From contig NZ_FOSG01000021.1 in the NCBI RefSeq assembly GCF_900114215.1, positions 41,432 to 105,431 on the forward strand: 64,000 nt of DNA, read 5' to 3'. The stretch comes from Streptomyces mangrovi. GTDB lineage: Bacteria > Actinomycetota > Actinomycetes > Streptomycetales > Streptomycetaceae. How positions within the stretch are numbered: position 1 is the first letter of the stretch; every line of letters begins with the position of its first letter. Made by a program: the position numbers and the translations under genes. The notes below the pieces were generated by a model, which had not been told where the DNA came from, searched no databases, and was given only the letters and a program-made list of their open reading frames with translations. Below, in pieces: positions 1 through 9,833 of this stretch.

Positions 1-1110
1 CGGGGCCTCGGCGCCCTTCCCGGGAGCGGTGGCCACGCCGGACGGAGCCGGGGTGCCGTTCAGGCTCACGGCCACCGTGGCGGACCCGCCGCCCGACGCC
101 CTGACCTCCACGTCGATCCGGTGGGCGGTGTCGGTCAGCCGCGTGATGGCGTCGGTGTCGCCGCCGCCGTCCTCCTCGGTGGTGTCGATGAGGCGGGAGG
201 CGGTGTAGGAGCCCTTGGGCACCCGGTAGGCGTGGACGCCCTCGACCCCGGCATCGAGCGTGCCGTACCGGTTGGTGTAACTCGCGTCCTCATGGCGGTA
301 CTCGATGACCAGGCGGTCCTCGCCCATCGGTATGTCGAGCGCGCGCACCCCGTCCTTCGCTCCGTAGAGCGGGGCCAGCTCGTAGGTGGCGGACCTCTCC
401 ACCGTGACCGCCTGGCCGTCGGGCAGCCATCCTCTGCTGATGAGCTCGGGCGCCGTGAAACCGACGCCGGCGCCGCCCCCTCCCATCGGGGTCTTGCCGC
501 TGGTTCCGCCGGTGGTGCAGTCGCCCAGGTCGCCGCCGGCGCACTTCTCGCGGAGGTGGTGGGCGAAGCCCTGGTTGTGGCCGAACTCGTGGACGAGCAG
601 GTCCTCTCCGATCTCCTGGCCGACCAGACTGACCCAGGTGTAGGGGCCGGGCATCGAACCGAGGCCGGACCAGTTGCAGTCGCTGCCCTTGCCCGGCTGG
701 ACGACGGAGAGGCTGTCGTAGTCCTCGCCCCTGACGTACCCGTCGGCTTCCAGTGCCTTCTGTGTCGCCGAGTTGACCTGGCCGGCGTTGCAGGGCTTCT
801 GCGTGAGGTCGAGTTCGTACGGGCCGACGACCTTCTCCGGTACGGCCGGTACATAGGTGAAGGCGCCCTGCGAGACCTTGTCGAAGTAGCCGGCGAGGGA
901 CTTGCGCCCGCCGAAGTAGCTGCTCGCCGCGTACTCCTTGACCAGGTCGGTGTCCGGGAACTTCGCGTCCTGGAAGCCGACGACGACCACGAGGGTCCTG
1001 CGCTCGCCGGTGACCGGGTCCGCGGCGTGGGCGGTGCCGGTGGCGAAGGCGGTGGCCAGGGCGGCGCCGGTGGCGGCGGCGACGGCGGCGGCGCGGATGC
1101 GCGTGTGCAT
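1..1110 (-). CDS. Secreted zinc metalloprotease (metzincin, gametolysin/M11-like), 3'-truncated by window edge
   Basis: An open frame starts at ATG 1110 (upstream AAGG-type ribosome site) and runs off the left edge after 370 codons, so the C-terminus is missing. The first ~33 residues form a Sec-type signal peptide ending near a THAAD-like cleavage region, so the enzyme should be exported. Around residues 172-183 it has HEFGHNQGFAHH, a full HExxHxxGxxH metzincin zinc site. A PMGGG segment about 30 residues later can supply the Met-turn. This spacing resembles gametolysin-like M11 peptidases; M6 is the other possibility. It is probably an extracellular protease used for feeding on protein. It lies 126 bp downstream of, and co-directional with, the sigma-lectin gene, so co-regulation is possible but unproven. 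Confidence 0.8.
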   Translation of the reverse strand, partial: MHTRIRAAAVAAATGAALATAFATGTAHAADPVTGERRTLVVVVGFQDAKFPDTDLVKEYAASSYFGGRKSLAGYFDKVSQGAFTYVPAVPEKVVGPYELDLTQKPCNAGQVNSATQKALEADGYVRGEDYDSLSVVQPGKGSDCNWSGLGSMPGPYTWVSLVGQEIGEDLLVHEFGHNQGFAHHLREKCAGGDLGDCTTGGTSGKTPMGGGGAGVGFTAPELISRGWLPDGQAVTVERSATYELAPLYGAKDGVRALDIPMGEDRLVIEYRHEDASYTNRYGTLDAGVEGVHAYRVPKGSYTASRLIDTTEEDGGGDTDAITRLTDTAHRIDVEVRASGGGSATVAVSLNGTPAPSGVATAPGKGAEAP

Positions 1111-1140
1111 GGGGAGCCTTTCGGGTCCGGGGGAACTTCT

Positions 1141-1155
1141 CACTCCTGAGGAGTG
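1141..1155. promoter_or_regulatory. Short inverted repeat upstream of the protease gene
   Basis: CACTCCTGAGGAGTG is a perfect 7-bp inverted repeat around one base, 31 bp upstream of the protease start. It could be an operator or part of the leader. No clear -10/-35 pair can be assigned. Confidence 0.3.
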
Positions 1156-1236
1156 GGCTGTCCCGGATCCGTCCCGCGACTTTGCCGATACTTTACCCGG
1201 GTGTCGTTCGGGCAGGTGGGAGAGGAGGCCGCCCGG

Positions 1237-3024
1237 TCAGCCGCCCGCGAACTTCCCGTCGAAGAGGGCGCCGTCGTAGAGGAAGGCGAAGGACGGCGAG
1301 CCGTAGTAGTGGTGGTTGGTGGCGATTTCGTCGGTGTGGGGCTTTCCGTCCGCGGCGTTCGCCCAGTCGTCCAGGCCCAGGTACATCGTGCCGCCGGCCT
1401 GGACGAACCGCGCCTCGCCCGACCCTTCCGGAGCGTAGAGACCCCACAGCTGGCGGGTGTCGGAAGGATCGCAGACGGCCTGTGTGACCGGCGCGTCGTC
1501 GATCTGCGTGCCCTGGTTGGCCAGGCACATCCCGGTGCCGGTGTTGCGCAGCTGCACCCGGCCGTCGCCGCCCGGACGGAGCAGGTCCCACTGCTGGTGC
1601 TCCCCGCCGTCGCAGGCGGCCTCCCGGGCCTGGACACCGGTGGCCGCGCTGCCGCCGGGGATCTCCATGCACCGCCCGGTGGACGCCGGTCGCAGCCGGG
1701 TGCGGTCCTCGGCCGCCGGGCCCGGCGCCGCGGCGCCGGGCACCGCCCGCGCGCCCGGTGTCGCGGAGGCGCCGGACGGCGAGGGGGCGGCGGAGGCGCT
1801 CGGCGGCACGGTGGACGGGGAGGCGGGCTCCGGCACGGTGGCGTCGGGCGAGTCGGAGGGAGCGGAGGCGGCCGGGGCGGGCGCCGTCCTCGCGGGTTCG
1901 TCCCCGCCGGGGAGCAGCAGGAGGCCGCCTGCGACGGCGGCCGTCACGGCCACGGCCGCGGCCGTGATGCCCCAGGGGGACGCGGCCGTGGCCGGCGGCG
2001 GCGCGGTGACGGGCTCATGCGGGGCGCCGGACCCGGAGGAGCCGGAGGAGCCGGAGGAGCCGGAGGAGCCGGAGGAGCCGGAGGAGCCGGAGGAGCCGGA
2101 GGAGCCGGAGGAGCCGGAGGAGCCGGAAGGGGGAGCCGCCCCCGTACCACCGGCCGCGGCGCCTTCGGCGAGCCGGGCGGTGAGATAGGCGGGCGCGCCC
2201 CACAGCAGCAGCGCGGCGGGCAGTACGGCCCTCAGCCGCTGGTCGATGTCGGTCAGTTCGGCCAGCGCGCGCCGGCAGCCGTCGCAGTCGTCGAGGTGCC
2301 GCCGCAGATGCCGGGGCATGCGGCGGCCGGGGCGGCGTACGGCGGATCCCAGGAGCGTGCCGTAGCGGCGGCACTCCTGGCTGCGTCCCGCCGACTCGGC
2401 GTGCGCGCTGAGGAACGCCTCCCGCAGCCCCTCGCGGGCGCGGGCGGTGAGGGAGGCCACGCCGCTGGGACTGACGCCGAGGATCGCGCCGGTCCTCGCC
2501 GCGGGTTCGCCCTCGACGACGCTGTGCCACAGCACCGCCTGCCAGCGCTCCGGCAGGGAACGGAAGCCGCGCAGCACCATGCTGCCGTCCTCCCGGCGGA
2601 TCGTCCGCTCCTCGGCGCTCTGGGCGTACGCGCCGCGCGCCGCGTGGAGTTCGTCGAGCCGCCGGTCGAAGTCGGCGGAGAGTTCCGTGCGGCGGGCCGA
2701 GGCGGCCCAGTCCCCGGCGGTGTGGCGTACGACGCCCAGGAGATACGGGCGCCATGCCTGCGTCGGACCGTGGCCGGACCGGACGGCCTGGATGGTCCGG
2801 GTGAACGCCTCGGAGGCCAGGTCCTCCGCGGTGTGCGCGTCGCGGGCGAAGGTACGGGCGTAGGCCAGCACCGCGGAGTGGTGGCGGCGGTACAGCTCGG
2901 CCAGGGCGCTCTCGTCGCCCGTCCGCCGTACCGCCGCGGTGAGTTCCGCGTCGGAGGGCTCCGCCGGCGCTCCGGCGGGGTCCGCCGGAGCGCCGAAGCC
3001 GCCGTTCGCCGCCGTCGATGTCAT
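1237..3024 (-). CDS. Membrane-tethered ECF sigma factor with zinc-finger, SSG repeat, TM helix and C-terminal ricin-type lectin domain
   Basis: A 595-residue protein from ATG 3024; a GTG at 3081 that overlaps the previous stop is an alternative start. Residues ~30-105 look like sigma region 2 (ELYRRHHSAVLAYARTF) and ~147-201 like region 4 with its HTH (AAILGVSPSGVASLTARARE-like). Residues ~235-252 carry HLRRHLDDCDGC, an H-x3-C-x2-C zinc-binding anti-sigma (ZAS) type motif. A run of Ser-Ser-Gly repeats (~299-331) precedes a single hydrophobic helix (~352-372). A Pro/Ala/Ser-rich stretch then leads to a ricin B-type beta-trefoil (~440-595; CMEIPGG, QQWDL, NTGTGMCLA). The architecture implies a cytoplasmic sigma module held at the membrane by a helix with an exported sugar-binding domain. 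It resembles ECF groups of Actinobacteria with long C-terminal extensions (ECF52-like, from memory). The gene follows the ABC importer by 49 bp on the same strand. Confidence 0.85.
   Translation of the reverse strand: MTSTAANGGFGAPADPAGAPAEPSDAELTAAVRRTGDESALAELYRRHHSAVLAYARTFARDAHTAEDLASEAFTRTIQAVRSGHGPTQAWRPYLLGVVRHTAGDWAASARRTELSADFDRRLDELHAARGAYAQSAEERTIRREDGSMVLRGFRSLPERWQAVLWHSVVEGEPAARTGAILGVSPSGVASLTARAREGLREAFLSAHAESAGRSQECRRYGTLLGSAVRRPGRRMPRHLRRHLDDCDGCRRALAELTDIDQRLRAVLPAALLLWGAPAYLTARLAEGAAAGGTGAAPPSGSSGSSGSSGSSGSSGSSGSSGSSGSSGSSGSGAPHEPVTAPPPATAASPWGITAAAVAVTAAVAGGLLLLPGGDEPARTAPAPAASAPSDSPDATVPEPASPSTVPPSASAAPSPSGASATPGARAVPGAAAPGPAAEDRTRLRPASTGRCMEIPGGSAATGVQAREAACDGGEHQQWDLLRPGGDGRVQLRNTGTGMCLANQGTQIDDAPVTQAVCDPSDTRQLWGLYAPEGSGEARFVQAGGTMYLGLDDWANAADGKPHTDEIATNHHYYGSPSFAFLYDGALFDGKFAGG
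2032..2130 (-). repeat. 9-bp tandem repeat (GCCGGAGGA) encoding (Ser-Ser-Gly)n
   Basis: Nine exact copies of GCCGGAGGA run from 2041 to 2121, with degenerate copies on both sides. On the coding strand they give an in-frame Ser-Ser-Gly linker just before the membrane helix of the sigma-lectin protein. A 9-bp period keeps the frame when copies are gained or lost. Confidence 0.95.
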
Positions 3025-3073
3025 GCGCGGACCGTACACGGCCACCTGCCCGGGCGGCCCCGGGCGGCCCCGG

Positions 3074-4104
<1,031 letters not shown>

Positions 4105-4108
<4 letters not shown>

Positions 4109-6090
4109 CGGGCGCTTTCCAGTGGCTGGGCCGGCCGGTGCGCGGGCGCCGGATGGTGGCAGGCGAACAGGTGGTCCCGCCCGGTGTCGCGGTCGGCCGC
4201 GGGCGGCGGGGTGGTGGCGCACAGGCCGGTGGCTGCGGCACACCGGGAGGCGAACCGGCAGCCGGGGCCGAACGCTCTCGGCGCGGGCACGACACCGCGG
4301 ATCTGGTGCAGCCGCCCGGCGCCCGCCTCCAGCGAGACCACGGAGCCGAGCAGTCCCCGGCTGTAGTGGTGCGCCGGGTCGGTCAGCAGGGAGCGGGTGT
4401 CTCCGGCCTCGGCGACCTGACCGGCGTACATCACCGCGACCCGGTGGGCGAGGTCGCCGACCAGGGCCAGGTCGTGCGATACGAGGACCATCGCGAAACC
4501 GAACTCCTCACGCAGCGCGACCAGCAGCTCGACGATCTGGGCCTGCACGGTGACGTCGAGCGCGGTCGTCGGCTCGTCGGCGATGAGCAGACGCGGGCTG
4601 CGGGACAGCGCCATGGCGATCAGCACTCGCTGGCGCTGGCCGCCGGAGAGCTCGTGGGGGTAGCTGCGCAGCGTGCGCTCGGGTGACAGACCGACCAGTT
4701 CCAGCAGTTCGGCGGGGGTGCGGGTGCCGCCGCGGGAGGTGAGCCACTTGAGCTGCGTGCCGATCAGCACGGACGGGTTGAGGGAGGACATGGCGTCCTG
4801 GTAGACCATGGCGATCTCCGGGCCCATGAGCGCGCGGCGCTCCTTCGGCGACAGCGTCAGCAGGTCGCGGCCCCGGTAGAGGATCTCGCCGTCGGCCTCG
4901 GCGTTGCGGGCGAGCAGGCCCATGATCGCGAGGCTCGTGATCGACTTGCCGCAGCCCGACTCGCCGACCAGACCGAGGGTCTCGCCCTCCCGGACGGTGA
5001 AGGAGATGCCGTCGATGACGCGGGTGTCCCCGTATCGGTCGGGGAAACGGATCGTCAGGTCGCGCACGGCGAGCAGTTCGGGGGTGTCCTCGGGAAGCGG
5101 CGGAACGGTGGGTTCCATGGCCTCGAGCCGGACGGCGAGCTCGGCGAGCGCGGTGTCCACACCGGCATCGGTGTCCGCCTCGACGGCGGTGGGCGCGGCG
5201 GCCTTCCCGCCGGATTCGCCGTCATCGGCACGGGTCTTGCCCGGGGACGCCGCGGCGTCCGTCATCCCCTCGGACAGGACGTTCAGGGCGAGCACCGTGA
5301 CCAGCAGGCACAGGCCGGGGAAGAGGGTCGCCCACCAGCCGCCGGACAGCAGGATCTGCCGGCCGTAGGCCAGGACGCTGCCCCAGCTCGGGTCGGGGTC
5401 CTGCACACCGGCGCCGATGAAGGACAGACTCGCCTCGAAGATGATGGAGTCGGCCACCATGACCGTCGCGAACACCATGACCGGCGCCGCGCAGTTGATG
5501 GCGACGTGCCGGGCCACGATGTAGCCGCGGCGGGCGCCGACGACTTTCTCCGCGGCGACGTAGTCCTCGCCGTACTGCTCCAGCACGTTGGCCCGTACGA
5601 CACGAGCGAGCGAGGGCGAGTAGACGAAGGCGATGGTGAAGATGATGACCGGGATGCTGGGCCCGAACACGGCGACGAGCACGGCGGCCAGCGCGATCGG
5701 CGGGAACGACATCACGATGTCGAGCGTGCGCATCACCGACTCGTCGGCGAGCTTGCGCGAGGTGGCCGCCAGGGCGCCCAGGACCGAGCCGATGACCAGC
5801 GCGAGGAAGGTCGCGCCGAGACCGATGACGAGGGAGTAGCGCGCACCGTGCACGACCCGGGCGAACACGTCGCGGCCGGCCCGGTCGGTGCCGAACCAGT
5901 GGTCGGCGCCCGGCGGCTGGGCGGGGGTGCCGGTGGTGAGCGGATCCTGGGTGAGCAGCGGGGCGAGCACCGCGCCCAGCACGACCACGAGGAGCACCGC
6001 GAGGGCGACCCGGGAGGGCACGGGCAGACGGCGCAGGCGGGTGCCGGGCCGGGACAGCCGCTCGGCGAGGGAGCGTGGGGCGAACATCAC
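4105..6090 (-). CDS. Fused ABC transporter permease (DppC-like) and ATP-binding subunit (DppD-like)
   Basis: A 661-residue single polypeptide. Residues 1-~275 are a DppC-type permease: an N-terminal helix, the HWFGTDRAGRDVFARVVHGARYSL segment, several membrane spans and the EAA-loop region. After an Asp/Glu/Ala-rich linker, residues ~325-661 are a DppD-type ATPase with Walker A GESGCGKS, LSGGQRQRVLIAMALS, LIADEPTTALD and a C-terminal CRFASRCAAA cysteine motif. The start is either GTG 6090 (GTGA overlap with the permease before it) or the adjacent ATG 6087; both give coupled translation. Fusing the two subunits ties them 1:1. The fused form is known in actinomycete peptide-type importers. Confidence 0.92.
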
Positions 6091-7037
6091 ACCGTCCTGA
6101 TGCGCGGGTTGACGAGCAGGTAGAGCAGGTCGACGACGACGTTGACCACGAGGAAGGCCACCGCGATGAAGAGCACGGTGCCCTGGACGAGCGCGACGTC
6201 GCCTCCGGTGACACCCTCGAGGATCAGCTTGCCCATGCCGGGCAGGTCGAAGATCGCCTCGATGACCACGGCGCCGCTGAGCAGGTAGCCGACCTTGACG
6301 CCGAGCACGGTCAGCGGGGTGACCAGGGCGTTGCGCAGCACCGACCGGGTGATCAGGAAGGGCGGCAGGCCGCTGCCGTGGGCGGTGCGCACGTAGTCGC
6401 GGTCGAGTTCGGCCACCATCGAGGTGCGCACCAGGCGGGCCAGCGACGCGGCGACGGGCACGGCGAGCGCGAACGCCGGGAGTGCGAGGCTCATCAGCCA
6501 GCCGGTGAAGGAGTCGGCCGGATTGACGTAGCCACCGGTCGGGAAGATCGGGATGTTCAGCGCGAACTGCTGGATGAGCAGCACACCGAGCCAGAACGAG
6601 GGCAGGGCGATCCCGGCCATCGACAGCACCCGGAACACCTGGTCGGGCCAGCGGTCCCGGTACATGGCGCTGACGACGCCGAAGACCAGGGCCAGCACGA
6701 CGGCCAGCGTGAGTCCGAGTATCGTCAGCTGCAGGGTCAGCGGGAAGGCGGTGGCGATCCGGTCGGCGACGGGCTGGCTGGGCGGCACGGTGACACCGAG
6801 GTCTCCCTGCACCAGATTGGCCAGGAAGGCGACGTAGCGCACCGGCAGCGGGTCGTTGAGACCGTGCGCCTCGGCGAACGCGGCACGCGCCTCGGGGCTC
6901 GCGCTGTCGCCGAGCGCGTTGTACGCGGGGTCGGCCGGTGAGAACTGCAGCACCACGAAGACCAGCAGCGCGATGCCGAGCACCATCACCGGCATCATCG
7001 CCAGGCGGCGCAGCGCGAGCCGGAGGAATGCAACCAT
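6087..7037 (-). CDS. ABC transporter permease (DppB family)
   Basis: A 316-residue integral membrane protein from ATG 7037, preceded by AGGAA. It has an N-terminal transmembrane helix, then the FSPADPAYNALGDSASPEARAAF periplasmic-loop signature region of DppB permeases. Five more helices and the EAA-type loop (RTAHGSGLPPFLITRSVLRNA) that contacts the ATPase follow. It would pair with the permease half of the fusion protein encoded next to form the membrane channel of the importer. Confidence 0.92.
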   Translation of the reverse strand: MVAFLRLALRRLAMMPVMVLGIALLVFVVLQFSPADPAYNALGDSASPEARAAFAEAHGLNDPLPVRYVAFLANLVQGDLGVTVPPSQPVADRIATAFPLTLQLTILGLTLAVVLALVFGVVSAMYRDRWPDQVFRVLSMAGIALPSFWLGVLLIQQFALNIPIFPTGGYVNPADSFTGWLMSLALPAFALAVPVAASLARLVRTSMVAELDRDYVRTAHGSGLPPFLITRSVLRNALVTPLTVLGVKVGYLLSGAVVIEAIFDLPGMGKLILEGVTGGDVALVQGTVLFIAVAFLVVNVVVDLLYLLVNPRIRTV

Positions 7038-7064
7038 CGTGAGGTTCCTAGGGATCGGGGCCGG

Positions 7065-7091
7065 CCGCCGCTGCCTGCCGGGCAGCGGCGG
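7065..7091 (-). terminator. Stem-loop between binding-protein and permease genes
   Basis: CCGCCGCTGCC and GGCAGCGGCGG form an 11-bp stem around TGCCG in the 78-bp gap after the substrate-binding protein gene. Such stems often lower read-through or protect the 3' end, so that the binding protein is made in excess over the permeases. Confidence 0.6.
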
Positions 7092-7115
7092 TTGCCCGGG
7101 GACGGGCGTACGGGC

Positions 7116-8711
7116 TCAGGCGCGGCCGACTTCGATGAAGGACAGACCGGTGGTGGGCAGCGGCTTGAAGCCCGGCAGCGTCCCCTCCCGCCAGGCGGTG
7201 GGCAGCTTGCGGTGCAGCACCGGGTACAGGGCCGCCTCCTCGGCGACCAGGTCGGTGATCTGGCCCCACAGTTCCTTGCGCTTGGCGGCGTCGGCCTCCG
7301 AAGCGGCCTTGTCGAGCAGCGACCTGGTCTTCCCGTAGGCGCCGGAACCGGCCCAGCCGTAGCGCTTCTCGGGCCAGAAGCCGTAGTAGAACCAGCGCAG
7401 CAGCAGATCGGCGTCGTTGCCGAAGACCGACGGGTCGCCCGGCGCTGCCAGGGCGTCGAAGTCCCCCTTGTCGATCTTGGAGTACTGGGCGGGGGACTGG
7501 GCGATGTCCAGCCTGGCGTCGATGCCGACCGCCGCCCAGCTCTCCTTGATCAGCGGCGCGATGTCCTTGACCCAGCCGGTGTCCGTGAGCAGCAGGGTGA
7601 AGGAGAGCTTGTCCACGCCCGCCTCCTTCAGCAGCTTCTTCGCCTTGGCCGGGTCGTGGCCGTAGACGGTGGCGGCCTTGTGGTAGTCCGGGTGCGTGGT
7701 CGGCACGTATCCGGTGGCGGGCGAGGCGTTGCCCAGCAGAGCTGTGGAGATGATCTTCTCGGTGTCGAGGGCGTAGTGCAGTGCCTGGCGGACCCGCTTG
7801 TCGGCGAAGCGCTTGTCCTTGCAGTTGAACATCAGGAAGAGCAGACCGAAGGACTGGACCGACTCGACCTTGTCCTTGCCGGTGAAGCCCTCGATGTCGA
7901 TGTAGGGCACGTCCTCGATGGCCTGCACGCGACCGGACTTGAGCGCGCTGACCCGGGCGGACGGGTCGGACATCAGGTGCCAGACCATCTTCTTGGCCTT
8001 GGCCGGGTGCGGCCCGTTGTACTTGTCGTACGCCTTCATGACGATCTTGTCCTCGCGGACCGCCGACACGAAGCGGTACGGGCCCGAACCGACCGGCTCG
8101 GCGTCGAAGGCCTTGGCGTCGGCTTCGACGATCTTCTTCGGCACGACGCGCACCACGGATATGCGCGACGGGAAGAGTGCGAAGGGGTGCTTCAGCTTGA
8201 ACTCGACCGTCGTGGCGTCGACCGCCTTGACCTGGTCGATGAAGGGCACGAACTGTGCCATCAGCGAGGCGTTCTCCGGGTCGAGGACGCGCTCGAAGCT
8301 GAACACCACGTCGTCCGCGGTGACCGGCGAACCGTCGTGGAAGGTGGCTCCCTTGCGCAGGGTGGCCCGGTAGGTGGTCGCGTTGATCTTCTTGGGCATC
8401 TCGGTGGCCAGCGTCGGCCGCGCGGCCAGCGTGACCGGGTCGAGGTCCACCAGCCCCTCGAATATGTGCATGTTGGCGGCGTACGGTGTGGCGCCGGAGG
8501 TGATCATCGGGTCGAAGCCCGTGGAGAGGGGGTAGGAGAGGCCGGCTTCGATGGTGTCGGTGCCGCTGCCGGAACCGCCGGACTCGCTTCCGGTGCTGCC
8601 GGGGCCGCCGCAGGCGGACAGGCCCGCGGTGATCGCGGTCGCCACACCGATGGCGCCGGTGTATCTCATGAAGGTGCGGCGATCGACGCCTGATGCACTG
8701 CGCGCGGACAA
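7116..8711 (-). CDS. ABC transporter substrate-binding lipoprotein (SBP_bac_5 family), probable sialic-acid binding protein
   Basis: A 531-residue family-5 solute-binding protein. I place the start at TTG 8711 because GGAGG lies five bases upstream and no in-frame ATG or GTG fits better; ATG 8669 is the fallback. The N-terminus reads DRRTFMR followed by a hydrophobic stretch and the lipobox LSAC, so it looks like a Tat-exported lipoprotein. The mature part has the family-5 features GLVDLDPVTLAARPTLATEM, FHDGSPVTADDVVFSFER and a C-terminal YPVLHRK segment. It is the first gene of the importer operon, and a GntR-type palindrome sits in its promoter region. Peptide-type binding proteins also carry sialic acid in known systems. 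The ligand here is inferred from the neighbouring nan genes. Confidence 0.9.
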   Translation of the reverse strand: MSARSASGVDRRTFMRYTGAIGVATAITAGLSACGGPGSTGSESGGSGSGTDTIEAGLSYPLSTGFDPMITSGATPYAANMHIFEGLVDLDPVTLAARPTLATEMPKKINATTYRATLRKGATFHDGSPVTADDVVFSFERVLDPENASLMAQFVPFIDQVKAVDATTVEFKLKHPFALFPSRISVVRVVPKKIVEADAKAFDAEPVGSGPYRFVSAVREDKIVMKAYDKYNGPHPAKAKKMVWHLMSDPSARVSALKSGRVQAIEDVPYIDIEGFTGKDKVESVQSFGLLFLMFNCKDKRFADKRVRQALHYALDTEKIISTALLGNASPATGYVPTTHPDYHKAATVYGHDPAKAKKLLKEAGVDKLSFTLLLTDTGWVKDIAPLIKESWAAVGIDARLDIAQSPAQYSKIDKGDFDALAAPGDPSVFGNDADLLLRWFYYGFWPEKRYGWAGSGAYGKTRSLLDKAASEADAAKRKELWGQITDLVAEEAALYPVLHRKLPTAWREGTLPGFKPLPTTGLSFIEVGRA

Positions 8712-8782
8712 GAGTTCCTCCAGGCGGGAGACATGATGGGCGTTATGGGAAGAGGTGGGCGTGAATGTACCCCACCGAGATG

Positions 8783-8798
8783 CATCAGACGTCTGATG
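8783..8798. promoter_or_regulatory. GntR-type operator palindrome in the divergent importer/regulator promoter
   Basis: CATCAGACGTCTGATG is a perfect 16-bp palindrome between the divergent binding-protein gene and the GntR gene. A further half-site, TCTGATGC, follows at once. The same core recurs at 9744-9759. It is the likely binding site of the GntR/FCD protein encoded beside it. Confidence 0.75.
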
Positions 8799-8851
8799 TC
8801 TGATGCTTGATAGCGTGGGAACGTAGCCCGGCAATGGAGAGGGGTCAAGAG

Positions 8852-9604
8852 GTGGCGGTGGGACAAGGTGGGATCCGAAGTGCGACACCGGAGCCGAAGG
8901 TGGCGCGACAACCACTGCGACAGGAGGTCGTGGACGGCATCAAGTCCTACATCCTGCGCAACCAGCTGCGCCCGGGGGATCCGCTGCCGACCGAGCCCGC
9001 CCTGTGCGAGGCGCTCGGCGCCAGCCGCTCCAGCGTGCGGGAGGCGATCAGGATCCTCACCGCGCTCGACATCGTCGAGGTGCGGCACGGCCACGGCACC
9101 TACGTCGGCCGGCTGAGCCTGTCCGCCCTGGTGGAGAGCCTGGCCTTCCGCGGCCTGCTCAGCCCCGACGACGACTTCCAGGTGATGTCCGACCTCATCG
9201 AGGTGCGCGAGCTGTTCGAGCGCGGCATGGCGGAGCGGCTCGTGCGGTCCCTGAGCGACGAACAGGCCGACCGCCTCGCGGCGCTCGTCGACGAGATGCG
9301 CAGGGCCGGCGCCGGGGAGGGGCACGGCTTCATCGAGGCCGACCGGGCCTTCCACACCCTGCTCGTCGCCCCCCTCGGCAACGACCTGATCGGGCAGCTC
9401 TCCGCGGCGTTCTGGGACGTCTACGTCATCGTCGCGCCGCACCTCGACGTCTTCACCCACGAGCACGAGGCGGCCACCATCGCCAACCACCAGCGCATCG
9501 TGGACGCCGTGCGGGACCGGGACCCGGTGGAGTTCGCGGCCGCGCTGAGCGAGCACTACGCACCCGTGCGGCAGCGCATCGCGGAGGCCCGCGCCCGCCG
9601 CTGA
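8852..9604 (+). CDS. GntR/FadR-family (FCD) transcriptional regulator, likely sialic-acid regulator
   Basis: About 250 residues. GTG 8852 is preceded by GGAGAGGGG at good spacing; the in-frame ATG at 8834 is an alternative. The N-terminal ~75 residues are a GntR winged helix (PLRQEVVDGIKSYILRNQ; LGASRSSVREAIRILTALDIVEVRHGHGTYV). The rest is a helical FCD effector domain with the metal/ligand motif spread over EADRAFHTLL, NHQRIVDAVRDRD and SEHYAPV. FadR-type regulators with FCD domains commonly sense sugar acids. Here it would repress the importer operon to its left and the esterase/sialidase/nan genes to its right through the two palindromes. It is the functional analogue of NanR. Confidence 0.88.
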   Translation: MAVGQGGIRSATPEPKVARQPLRQEVVDGIKSYILRNQLRPGDPLPTEPALCEALGASRSSVREAIRILTALDIVEVRHGHGTYVGRLSLSALVESLAFRGLLSPDDDFQVMSDLIEVRELFERGMAERLVRSLSDEQADRLAALVDEMRRAGAGEGHGFIEADRAFHTLLVAPLGNDLIGQLSAAFWDVYVIVAPHLDVFTHEHEAATIANHQRIVDAVRDRDPVEFAAALSEHYAPVRQRIAEARARR

Positions 9605-9618
9605 CCCGCTCGCTCCCC

Positions 9619-9655
9619 CAAAGGAGGCGGCCCCACGCCGGGGTCGCCTCCTTTG
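9619..9655 (+). terminator. Terminator after the GntR gene
   Basis: CAAAGGAGGCGGCCCC pairs with GGGGTCGCCTCCTTTG across a five-base loop with a single mismatch, 14 bp past the GntR stop. Confidence 0.8.
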
Positions 9656-9743
9656 TGCCGTACGGAACGTCCGGCTCCATCCGGCGGGCGGGCCGAGTAC
9701 TTGACGGCCCTCCCCCGGATCTCTAAGGTCCCAGGACGACAGA

Positions 9744-9759
9744 CATCAGACGTCTGTTG
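9744..9759. promoter_or_regulatory. Second GntR operator, upstream of the esterase/sialidase/nan operon
   Basis: CATCAGACGTCTGTTG matches 15 of 16 bases of the palindrome at 8783-8798 and keeps the CAGACGTCTG core. It lies about 75-90 bp before the esterase start. Two copies flanking the regulator gene mark both operons as members of one regulon. Confidence 0.75.
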
Positions 9760-9833
9760 TCGGAGATCGACATCCCCCCTTCCACACCTCCCGCGCTGCG
9801 CCGCGCGCACGCCTCACCCACCGGGGCCCCTCC

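Noticed and set aside
2032..2130. Tandem repeat considered as a CRISPR-like array
   Set aside because: The 9-bp units are contiguous with no spacers and encode an in-frame Ser-Ser-Gly linker.
7092..8693. A 533-codon plus-strand frame opposite the substrate-binding protein
   Set aside because: The minus strand encodes a complete family-5 binding protein with Tat signal and lipobox; the plus frame has no recognisable features.
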